A stretch of 8,458 bases of DNA, from positions 1-8,458 of the forward strand of contig JBOGFC010000067.1 in assembly GCA_050742155.1 (NCBI GenBank). The letters are read 5' to 3'. The notes below the pieces were generated by a model that had not been told where the DNA came from, made no database searches, and saw only the letters and a program-made list of their open reading frames with translations. Of this stretch, positions 1-6,085 are shown piece by piece (position 1 is the first letter of the stretch; every line of letters starts with the position of its first letter). Both the position numbers and the translations under genes were made by a program. Source of the DNA: JBOGFC01 sp050742155 (GTDB lineage: Bacteria > Actinomycetota > Acidimicrobiia > Spongiisociales > JALYHC01).

Positions 1-303
1 GTTTCGCACCGCCTCCTCGTCGGAGACCTGGAAGGAGCCGAAGGGCATGTCCCCCACCACCAGCGATCGAGGGGCTCCCCGGCTGACCGCCCGGGTGAGG
101 ACCAGCATCTCCTCCATGGTGACCGGCACCGTGGCCTCGTAGCCGAGCACCGTGTTGGCGGCCGAGTCCCCCACCAGGATGAGGTCCATCCCGGCCTCTT
201 CCGCCAGGCGAGCTCCCGGGGCGTCGTAGGCGGTCACCATGACGAGCTTCTCGCCGTAGTGCTTCCGGTCCATGAGCTCGGGCAAGGACGGCTTCTCGCT
301 CAT
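1..303 (-). CDS. panB: 3-methyl-2-oxobutanoate hydroxymethyltransferase, N-terminal part
   Basis: Ketopantoate hydroxymethyltransferase makes ketopantoate from 2-oxoisovalerate and methylene-tetrahydrofolate, the first committed step of cytoplasmic pantothenate (vitamin B5) synthesis. The window holds the first 101 residues of a family that is usually about 260-280 long; the rest lies beyond the left edge. The translation shows MVTAYDAPGARLAEEAG (22-38), GDSAANTVLGYEATVPVT (45-62) and VVGDMPFGSF (82-91). Asp46 and Asp85 line up with the Mg2+-binding aspartates of E. coli PanB (Asp45 and Asp84), so the visible part looks catalytically intact. The ATG start is supported by an AGGAG seven bases upstream and by the match to the family N-terminus. 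The start overlaps the panC stop by four bases (ATGA), implying translational coupling as the last visible gene of a DUF2520-panC-panB operon. Identification is firm; only the missing C-terminus is unknown. Confidence 0.95.
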   Translation of the reverse strand, partial: MSEKPSLPELMDRKHYGEKLVMVTAYDAPGARLAEEAGMDLILVGDSAANTVLGYEATVPVTMEEMLVLTRAVSRGAPRSLVVGDMPFGSFQVSDEEAVRN

Positions 304-1100
304 CGGGGATCTCCTCTCAGAGGGGCATTGTCGATCAGGCGTGTCTTGCCGACCCGGGCGGCGACCAGCAGCACGGGTTGCCCATTTAGGTCGGCCACCT
401 CGAGGTAGTCGAGGTCGAGCAGGGGCTCTTCGTCCAAGACCTTCCGAGCGGCACGAACCGGGTCGTCGGAGGCGGTGCCGGCTTGCAGAGCGCGGGACAG
501 GGCGAGGGCCGCTTGCCGCTCCTCCGGTGAGAGGTAGGCGTTGCGCGAGGAGAGGGCCAGCCCGTCCGGACCCCGTACGGTGGGAAGGAGCCGGATCTCG
601 ATCGGCAGGTTGAGGTCCTCGACCATGCGACGGACGACGGCCGCCTGCTGGGCATCCTTCTGGCCGAAGTAGGCCCGGTGGGGCCGAACGACATTGAAGA
701 GCTTGAGACAGATGGTGGCCACGCCCCGAAAGTGGCCCGGCCGGTGTTCTCCTTCCAGCGGCCGGGAGAGATCCTCCACCTCCACCCAGGTCTGGAAGCC
801 CTTCGGGTAGACCTCGTCGAGATCCGGTCTGAAGAGGAAGTCCACTCCCTCCCCCTCGGCCAGGCGGGCGTCCCCTTCCTCGTCGCTCGGATAGCGGTTC
901 AAGTCCTCGCCCGGACCGAACTGGGCGGGGTTGACGAAGAGGCTCACCACCACCACGTCGCACTCCCGGCGGGCCGCCCGAAAGAGGGAGAGGTGTCCCT
1001 CGTGGAAGGCGCCCATGGTGGGGACCAACCCGATCTCGGAGGTGGGGCGCCGCGGCTCCAGCGCTCGACGCACCTCCTCGACGGTGCGGAGGATCTTCAT
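300..1100 (-). CDS. panC: pantothenate synthetase (pantoate--beta-alanine ligase)
   Basis: This enzyme joins pantoate and beta-alanine with ATP, through a pantoyl-adenylate, to make pantothenate in the cytoplasm. The 266-residue product is slightly shorter than the family norm of about 280. It carries the full set of signatures: PTMGAFHEGH (27-36, the HIGH-like nucleotide-binding motif), FVNPAQFGPGEDLNRYP (55-71), PGHFRGV (121-127), FGQKDAQQ (145-152) and LSSRN (183-187, the KMSKS-like loop). The ATG start is preceded by a GGAGG about ten bases upstream and overlaps the stop of the upstream DUF2520 gene by four bases (1097-1100). Its own stop overlaps the panB start in the same way, so the three genes almost certainly share a transcript. 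No panD (aspartate decarboxylase, the beta-alanine source) is visible in this window. Nothing suggests inactivation. Confidence 0.97.
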   Translation of the reverse strand: MKILRTVEEVRRALEPRRPTSEIGLVPTMGAFHEGHLSLFRAARRECDVVVVSLFVNPAQFGPGEDLNRYPSDEEGDARLAEGEGVDFLFRPDLDEVYPKGFQTWVEVEDLSRPLEGEHRPGHFRGVATICLKLFNVVRPHRAYFGQKDAQQAAVVRRMVEDLNLPIEIRLLPTVRGPDGLALSSRNAYLSPEERQAALALSRALQAGTASDDPVRAARKVLDEEPLLDLDYLEVADLNGQPVLLVAARVGKTRLIDNAPLRGDPR

Positions 1101-1756
1101 GGGACGGTCGCCTCCCCCAGCGCCCGGTAGACCGGCTCCAGCTCCGGAGCCTCGGCTCGGATGGCTTCTAGGTGAGTCTTGACGGTCTCCCAGTCGCCCC
1201 GGGCGATCGGTCCGGTGAGCTGGAAACCGTTCTCGATGGTGCGGCGCATGAGCGGCTCCAGCCCTTCCGGGGGGGCGCCCACCTTCTCGAAGAGCCGGGC
1301 GGCCACCCTGTGCAGCGTCACCAGGTAGTTGGAGGCGAACACCGCCCCGACGTGGTAGAGAGCCCGGTCCTCGTCATTGAGCGGAAAGGGACGCAGCCCG
1401 AGCGTCTCGGCCAACTCGAAGCCGACCCGGCGAGCCTGGTCGGTCTCGCTGGCGATCGCCGCGTAGGCGCCGTCCAGCTGCTCAGGCCCGCCCTTCCGAG
1501 TAAAAGTCTGGAGTGGGTGGAGGGTGAAGCGACGGGTGTGGGGAGCCAGGGCCGCCAGCGAAACGGCGCCGCTGGTGTGGGCGATCCACGGTCCGGGGGG
1601 GAAACGGGGCGCCACCTCCGAGATGGCCCGGTCCGGCACACACAGAAGGAGGAGCTCGGGGTCCTGGGAGTCAGGGTCGACGCCCTGCTCTTCGAGGCGC
1701 CCTGCGATGGCCGATCCGACGCGGCCCCGGCCGACAACACGCGCTCTTCGAATCAA
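1097..1756 (-). CDS. Rossmann-fold and DUF2520 domain protein, possible ketopantoate-reductase-like oxidoreductase
   Basis: The protein combines an N-terminal dinucleotide-binding segment (VVGRGRVGSAIAGRLEEQG, with GxGxxG) and LLLLCVPDRAI with the C-terminal DUF2520 domain. Recognisable DUF2520 stretches are AHTSGAVSLAAL, TLHPLQTFT, DRALYHVGAVFASNYLV and ITGPIARGD-like LTGPIARGDWETVKTHL. Genes of this family lie just upstream of panC in Actinomycetota (for example Rv3603c in M. tuberculosis), and a role in ketopantoate reduction has been suspected from that context; it is not shown here. The frame is open up to 1918, but that would run into the divergent coxS gene. The Rossmann strand begins right after a TTG at 1754-1756 with GGAG five bases upstream, so I chose TTG (219 residues). 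The segment between the GxGxxG helix and the CVPD strand is only about 15 residues, where family members I recall have roughly 30 more, so the cofactor-specificity strand is compressed or missing. Stop overlaps panC start (ATGA). Confidence 0.85.
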   Translation of the reverse strand: MIRRARVVGRGRVGSAIAGRLEEQGVDPDSQDPELLLLCVPDRAISEVAPRFPPGPWIAHTSGAVSLAALAPHTRRFTLHPLQTFTRKGGPEQLDGAYAAIASETDQARRVGFELAETLGLRPFPLNDEDRALYHVGAVFASNYLVTLHRVAARLFEKVGAPPEGLEPLMRRTIENGFQLTGPIARGDWETVKTHLEAIRAEAPELEPVYRALGEATVP

Positions 1757-1775
1757 TCCGGCTCCAGTTCCGCGG

Positions 1776-1804
1776 GGGATACCGGGCGAAGAACATGCTA
1801 CCAA
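1776..1804 (-). promoter_or_regulatory. possible promoter for the pantothenate operon
   Basis: Read on the minus strand, TTGGTA (1799-1804) and TATCCC (1776-1781) are separated by 17 bases. That fits sigma-70 spacing, with four and three matches to the two consensus hexamers. The implied transcript would start about 13 bases before the TTG start at 1756 and still include the GGAG ribosome-binding site. The matches are weak, and in a high-GC genome they may be chance. The upstream hexamer falls inside the left arm of the CTACCAA/TTGGTAG dyad, which would make sense if a regulator bound there. Confidence 0.25.
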
Positions 1805-1829
1805 CGCACGGCCCGTTCCGGTTTGGTAG
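1798..1829. promoter_or_regulatory. inverted repeat in the divergent spacer, candidate operator
   Basis: The 103-base spacer between the divergent DUF2520 and coxS starts contains a perfect 7-base inverted repeat, CTACCAA (1798-1804) and TTGGTAG (1823-1829), with 18 bases between arms and 25 bases centre to centre. That is about two and a half helical turns, a spacing used by some dimeric or tetrameric regulators. The position between divergent operons is where a shared operator would be expected. I do not recognise the half-site as belonging to a named regulator, and no regulator gene is visible in the window. Confidence 0.35.
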
Positions 1830-1859
1830 GTTCGGAGAGGAGCCTCAGGGGAGCGACGG

Positions 1860-2363
1860 GTGCAGATCTCCATGGCGGTCAACGGCGGTCCGGTGACGGG
1901 CGACGTTGAGCCTCGCACCCTGCTGGTCTACTTCCTCCGCGAGGACCTGGGCCTCACCGGCACTCATGTCGGGTGCGACACCACCTCCTGCGGGGCGTGC
2001 ACGATCCTGATGGGCGGCTTGGCCGTCAAGTCCTGCACCGTCCTGGCTGTGCAGGCCGACGGAGCGGAGATCACCACCATCGAGGGCCTGGCTGCCAACG
2101 GCGAGCTCCACCCGGTGCAGGAGGGCTTCTGGGAGCGGCATGGCCTCCAATGCGGCTACTGCACTCCCGGGATGATCATGGCCGCCGTGGCGCTCCTCGA
2201 GGAGAACCCCGACCCCACGGAGGAAGAGATTCGTCATGGGTTGGAGGGGAACCTGTGTCGCTGCACCGGCTACCACAACATCGTTCGGGCGGTGGAGTAC
2301 GGGGCCGCCAAGCTGCGGGGTGAGACGCCCCCACCGCCTGATTGGGAGAAGGTCGAAGTCTGA
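1860..2363 (+). CDS. coxS: form II CO dehydrogenase-type [2Fe-2S] small subunit, first copy
   Basis: This is the iron-sulfur subunit of a xanthine-dehydrogenase-family molybdenum hydroxylase; it passes electrons from the molybdenum centre in the L subunit to FAD in the M subunit. The 167-residue protein has a plant-type ferredoxin domain with Cys39, Cys44, Cys47 and Cys59. A helical second domain follows, with Cys98/Cys101 (LQCGYCTPGM) and Cys133/Cys135 (GNLCRCTGY), giving all eight ligands for two [2Fe-2S] clusters. The GTG start has AGGGGAG six bases upstream (1847-1853), better placed than the alternative ATG at 1872. It opens the operon, and a second coxS lies 14 bases downstream. By hand count 107 of 150 aligned residues match that copy. 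Differences here include Tyr24 where the other copy has Asp26, LMGG in place of HMDG, and a C-terminal tail of about 13 residues (ETPPPPDWEKVEV). Since only one L and one M follow, it may be an alternative subunit or serve a partner elsewhere. Confidence 0.93.
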   Translation: MQISMAVNGGPVTGDVEPRTLLVYFLREDLGLTGTHVGCDTTSCGACTILMGGLAVKSCTVLAVQADGAEITTIEGLAANGELHPVQEGFWERHGLQCGYCTPGMIMAAVALLEENPDPTEEEIRHGLEGNLCRCTGYHNIVRAVEYGAAKLRGETPPPPDWEKVEV

Positions 2364-2377
2364 GCAAGGAGGCGTGC

Positions 2378-2848
2378 ATGAAGGTACCGATCACCATGAC
2401 CGTCAACGACAGGACCTACCAACGGGAAGTCGAGCCCCGGCTGCTGCTGGTGGACTTCATCCGTGACCACCTGGGCCTGACCGGGACCAACATCGGCTGT
2501 GACACCAGCACATGTGGCGCCTGCACCATCCACATGGACGGCCTGGCCGTCAAGTCCTGCACGGTGCTGGCGGTGCAGGCCGACGGCTCGGAGATCGTCA
2601 CCATCGAGGGCCTGGCCCGGGACGGGGAGCTGCACCCCATGCAGCGGGCCTTCTGGGAGAACCACGGTCTGCAGTGCGGGTACTGCACTCCCGGGATGAT
2701 CATGACCGCGGTGAAGCTGGCGGAGAGGAACGGGGACCTCAGCGAGGAGAAGATCCGTCACGGCCTGGAAGGCAATCTCTGCCGCTGCACCGGCTACGAG
2801 AACATCGTCAAGGCGGTCCGCCAGGCAGCCGCCGAGATTCGGGCATGA
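2378..2848 (+). CDS. coxS: form II CO dehydrogenase-type [2Fe-2S] small subunit, second copy
   Basis: This second iron-sulfur subunit is 156 residues long and keeps all eight cluster cysteines: Cys41, Cys46, Cys49 and Cys61 for the ferredoxin-type cluster, and Cys100, Cys103, Cys135 and Cys137 for the helical-domain cluster. The frame is open further upstream to a TTG at 2342, but that lies inside the first coxS. The ATG at 2378 has a strong AAGGAGG at 2366-2372 and gives the expected N-terminus (MKVPITMTVNDR), so I use it. The two copies align without gaps in the core at a constant 524-base offset. Being directly next to coxL (10 bases between stop and start), this copy is the more likely standard partner of the downstream L and M subunits. 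It retains the usual Asp26 in LLLVDFIRD and the HMDG turn. Function by family: two-cluster electron relay in an LMS heterotrimer, probably cytoplasmic or on the inner membrane face. Confidence 0.94.
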   Translation: MKVPITMTVNDRTYQREVEPRLLLVDFIRDHLGLTGTNIGCDTSTCGACTIHMDGLAVKSCTVLAVQADGSEIVTIEGLARDGELHPMQRAFWENHGLQCGYCTPGMIMTAVKLAERNGDLSEEKIRHGLEGNLCRCTGYENIVKAVRQAAAEIRA

Positions 2849-2858
2849 GGAGGAGGAC

Positions 2859-5219
2859 ATGACGACCGCCACTCGACCCTTCGGCAGCTCGGTCAAGCGG
2901 CTGGAGGACCCCAGGCTGATCTCTGGGGAAGCCAAGTACACGGAGGACTTGGTCGTCGCGGGGACCGCCCACATGATCGTGGTGCGGTCTCCGTACGCCC
3001 ACGCCACCATCACCGGGATCGACACCTCGACCGCCGAGCAGATGCCGGGTGTGCTCGCAGCGTTCACCGGTCGGCAGATGAAGGAAGCCGGCTTCGGCGG
3101 TATTCCCTGTGCCTGGATCGTGCCCGAATCCAACTGCAGGAGCCCCGAGCACCCGCCCATCGCCATCGATACGGTCCGCTACGTGGGGGACGCGGTAGCC
3201 ATCGTGGTTGCCGAGGATCCCTACCTGGGGCGTGATGCGGCCCTGGCGGTCGAGGTCGACTACGAACAGCTGCCGGTGGTCGTCAATGCCCGGCGGGCCA
3301 CCGAGGAGGATGCACCCCAGCTCCATGAGGACGCCCCGGGCAACCTGGCCTTCCACTGGAAGGTGTCGGGGGGCGACGTCGAGAAGGTCTTCCAGGACGC
3401 CGAGGTGGTGGTGAAGGAGGAGATCGTCAACCAGCGGCTCATCCCCAACGCCATCGAGCCGCGTCGGGCGCTGGCCCACTACAACCCGGCCGAGCGCTCG
3501 GTGACGCTCTGGGTGACTTCCCAGAACCCGCACATCGTCCGCTTCCTGCTCTCGCTCGACACCCCGATCCCCGAGCACAAGATCCGGGTGATCACCCCCG
3601 AGATCGGCGGTGGGTTCGGGAGCAAGATCCCTCACTATCCGGAGGACACCATGGTGGTGTTCGCCTCCCAGATGGTCGGCCGGCCGGTGAAGTGGGTGGA
3701 AACCCGCTCCGAGAATTATCAGGCCACCATCCACGGGCGCGACCACATCCAAGAGGTGGAGCTGGCGGCGACCAAGGACGGAAAGCTCTTGGGACTGCGA
3801 GCCAAGACTTGGGCCAACCTGGGCGCCTATCTCTCCACCGCCGGACCGGGGATCCCCACCATCCTGCACGGCCTGATGCTCTCCGGCTGCTACCAGATCC
3901 CGGCCATTCGCGAGGACGTCTACGGGGTATTCACCAACACGACTCCGGTGGACGCCTACCGGGGGGCCGGCCGACCGGAGGCAACCTTCATGGTGGAGCG
4001 CCTGGTGTCGAGGCTGGCCCGACAGATCGGGATGGACCCGGTGGAGCTGCGCCGCAAGAACTTCATACCTCCTTTCACCGACGGGTACGAAGTGGCTACC
4101 GGCCTCACCTACGACACCGGCAACTATGAGGGGACGCTGGTGAAGGCGCTCGAGCTGGCCGACTACAAGGCCCTTCGTGACGAGCAGCGGGAGCTCCGTG
4201 AGCGGGGCAAGCTGATGGGGATCGGCTTCTCCACCTACGTGGAGATCTGCGGTCTGGGGCCTTCCGAGGTGGCCGGGGCGGTGGGCTTCGGAGGCGGTCT
4301 GTGGGAGTCGGCCAACATCCGCTTCCACCCCTCCGGCAAGGTGAACCTCTACGTGGGGGTGAATCCCCACGGGCAGGGGGAGGAGACCACCTTTGCCCAG
4401 ATCGTGGCCGACCAGTTCGGGATACCGGTGGAGGACGTGGAGGTGGTCCACGGCGACACCGATTCCACCCCGATGGGCTGGGGAACCTATGGGTCGCGGA
4501 CCACAGCGGTGGCCAGCGGGGCGATCATGGGAGGTGTCGCCAAGCTCAAGGAGAAAGGCAAGAAGGTGACCGCCCACCTGCTGGAGGCGGCCGAGGACGA
4601 CATCCAGTTCGAGGACGGCAAGTTCTTCGTGAGAGGCTCGCCCGATCAGGCCAAGACCATCCAGGAGGTGGTCATGGCGGCAACGACGGCCTGGAACTAC
4701 CCGAAGGACCTGGAGCCCGGGTTCGAAGCTTCGGCGTTCTTCGATCCCTCCAACTTCGTCTACCCCTTCGGGGCGCACATCGCGGTGGTGGACGTCGACC
4801 CCGACACCGGGGAGGTCGAGCTGCGCCGCTACGTGGCGGTGGACGACTGCGGACGGGTCATCAACCCGATGATCGTGGAGGGCCAGGTTCAGGGAGGCAT
4901 CGTCCAGGGGATCGGCCAGGCCCTCTGGGAGGGCGCCCTCTACGACCAGGATGGCAACCTCGTCACCGGCACGATGATGGACTACGCCCTCCCCAAGGCG
5001 GAGTACTTCCCCGCCTTCGAGCTGGCCATGACCGAGACACCCACCGAGGTCAACCCGCTGGGGGTGAAGGGGATCGGCGAGACCGGGACCATCGCCTCCA
5101 CGGTGGCGGTTTACAACGCGGTGATGGACGCACTGGAACCGCTCGGGGTGGAGAAGATCGACATGCCTCTCACTCCCGACCGGGTGTGGCGGGCCATCCG
5201 GCAAGCACGAGGAGAGTGA
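2859..5219 (+). CDS. coxL: form II CO dehydrogenase-type molybdenum large subunit (aerobic, XDH family)
   Basis: This is the molybdopterin-cytosine-dinucleotide catalytic subunit of a xanthine-dehydrogenase-family hydroxylase; 786 residues is normal. The N-terminal a/b-hammerhead domain runs to about residue 150 (RYVGDAVAIVVAEDPYLGRDA), followed by molybdopterin-binding domains with GGGFGSK (250-256), VEICGLGPS, NPHGQGEETTFAQIVAD and GVKGIGETGTIAS, where Glu741 is the conserved catalytic glutamate. The active-site loop is AYRGAGR (366-372). Form I CO dehydrogenase, the proven CO oxidiser, has AYRCSFR with the copper-binding cysteine. The cysteine is absent here, so this is form II, whose physiological substrate is uncertain and may be an aldehyde, purine or other organic compound. 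The ATG has AGGAGG immediately upstream, 10 bases after the second coxS stop; coxM starts two bases after its stop. The order S-S-L-M fits form II (S-L-M) rather than form I (M-S-L). No maturation genes (coxD/E/F/G) are visible in the window. Confidence 0.95.
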   Translation: MTTATRPFGSSVKRLEDPRLISGEAKYTEDLVVAGTAHMIVVRSPYAHATITGIDTSTAEQMPGVLAAFTGRQMKEAGFGGIPCAWIVPESNCRSPEHPPIAIDTVRYVGDAVAIVVAEDPYLGRDAALAVEVDYEQLPVVVNARRATEEDAPQLHEDAPGNLAFHWKVSGGDVEKVFQDAEVVVKEEIVNQRLIPNAIEPRRALAHYNPAERSVTLWVTSQNPHIVRFLLSLDTPIPEHKIRVITPEIGGGFGSKIPHYPEDTMVVFASQMVGRPVKWVETRSENYQATIHGRDHIQEVELAATKDGKLLGLRAKTWANLGAYLSTAGPGIPTILHGLMLSGCYQIPAIREDVYGVFTNTTPVDAYRGAGRPEATFMVERLVSRLARQIGMDPVELRRKNFIPPFTDGYEVATGLTYDTGNYEGTLVKALELADYKALRDEQRELRERGKLMGIGFSTYVEICGLGPSEVAGAVGFGGGLWESANIRFHPSGKVNLYVGVNPHGQGEETTFAQIVADQFGIPVEDVEVVHGDTDSTPMGWGTYGSRTTAVASGAIMGGVAKLKEKGKKVTAHLLEAAEDDIQFEDGKFFVRGSPDQAKTIQEVVMAATTAWNYPKDLEPGFEASAFFDPSNFVYPFGAHIAVVDVDPDTGEVELRRYVAVDDCGRVINPMIVEGQVQGGIVQGIGQALWEGALYDQDGNLVTGTMMDYALPKAEYFPAFELAMTETPTEVNPLGVKGIGETGTIASTVAVYNAVMDALEPLGVEKIDMPLTPDRVWRAIRQARGE

Positions 5220-5221
5220 CC

Positions 5222-6085
5222 ATGCATCCTGCCAGCTTCGACTACTACCGGCCCGAGACCATCGACGAGACCCTCGACCTCCTCGGCGAGCACGAGGAGG
5301 CCAGGCTGCTGGCGGGAGGGCACAGCCTGCTTCCCTTGATGAAGCTGCGGCTCACCTCCCCTGGGGCGCTCATCGACATCGGACGCATCGAGGAGCTGAC
5401 CGGCATCCGCCGGCAAGGCGACGTTCTGGTCATCGGGGCCATGACCACCCATGCCGCGGTGGAGGCCTCCGAGGAAGTGCTGCGAGAGTGTCCGATCTTG
5501 GCCGAGACCGCCGCCCACATCGGTGACCTGCAGGTGCGCAACCGGGGGACCATCGGGGGCAGCCTGGCCCACGCCGACCCGGCCGGTGACTTCCCCACCG
5601 CCATCCTGGCCTTGGAGGGCGTCATCACCGCCCGGGGCCGCCGGGGCGAGCGGGAGATCCCGGCGGGCGAGTTCTTCGTGGACATGCTCACCACCGCCTT
5701 GCAGCCCGGCGAGCTGCTTACCTCTTTGAGGGTCCCGGTGATGGGCAAGGGAATGGGCGGCTCCTACGTGAAGCACCCCCATCCCGCCTCCGGCTATGCG
5801 GTGGTGGGGGTGGCGGCCCTGGTGACGCTCGGCAAGGGGAAGTGCGCCGAGGCCCGCCTGGCGGTGGGCGGGGTGACCGGCACCCCGCAGCGGATCACGG
5901 CCGCCGAGCAGGCGCTACGGGACCAGGAGCCGTCCGAGGAGGCCATCGGCCGAGCGGCGGAGGAGGTCGGCGGCGCGATCAGCGATCCGATGGGCGACAG
6001 TTACGCCTCGGGCGAGTACCGGCGGCACTTGGCGGAAGTGCTGAGCCGCCGGGCGCTGGCGAAGGCGGTGGAGCGGGCCCGATAA
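5222..6085 (+). CDS. coxM: form II CO dehydrogenase-type FAD-binding medium subunit
   Basis: This is the flavin subunit that takes electrons from the [2Fe-2S] subunit and delivers them to an acceptor such as quinone. The 287-residue length is typical. The FAD-binding signatures are AGGHSLLP (31-38) and TIGGSLAHADPAGD (110-123), in the order and spacing seen in CoxM. QVRNRGTIGG and the later VGVAALVTL segment with a C-terminal CO_deh_flav_C-like domain (about 175-280) also fit. The frame is open upstream to 4301 inside coxL, but the ATG at 5222 lies two bases after the coxL stop, with GAGGAGAG just upstream, and gives the standard start MHPASFDYYRPETIDE. Its TAA stop shares its last base with the ATG of the next frame (TAATG), suggesting coupled translation. 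No defects are visible. Confidence 0.95.
   Translation: MHPASFDYYRPETIDETLDLLGEHEEARLLAGGHSLLPLMKLRLTSPGALIDIGRIEELTGIRRQGDVLVIGAMTTHAAVEASEEVLRECPILAETAAHIGDLQVRNRGTIGGSLAHADPAGDFPTAILALEGVITARGRRGEREIPAGEFFVDMLTTALQPGELLTSLRVPVMGKGMGGSYVKHPHPASGYAVVGVAALVTLGKGKCAEARLAVGGVTGTPQRITAAEQALRDQEPSEEAIGRAAEEVGGAISDPMGDSYASGEYRRHLAEVLSRRALAKAVERAR

Noticed and set aside
1757..1918. N-terminal extension of the DUF2520 frame to an ATG at 1918
   Set aside because: It would overlap the divergent coxS start and its ribosome-binding site, and the added residues are low in similarity to any Rossmann N-terminus.
2808..5204. Very long minus-strand open frame (798 codons) opposite coxL
   Set aside because: It mirrors coxL, which matches its family over its whole length. 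The antisense product is His/Gly/Leu-rich without any recognisable domain, as expected for a shadow frame in high-GC coding DNA.
4301..5221. Upstream extension of the coxM reading frame into coxL
   Set aside because: The translated extension is Gly/Arg-rich with no homology, and an ATG with ribosome-binding site at 5222 gives the canonical CoxM N-terminus.
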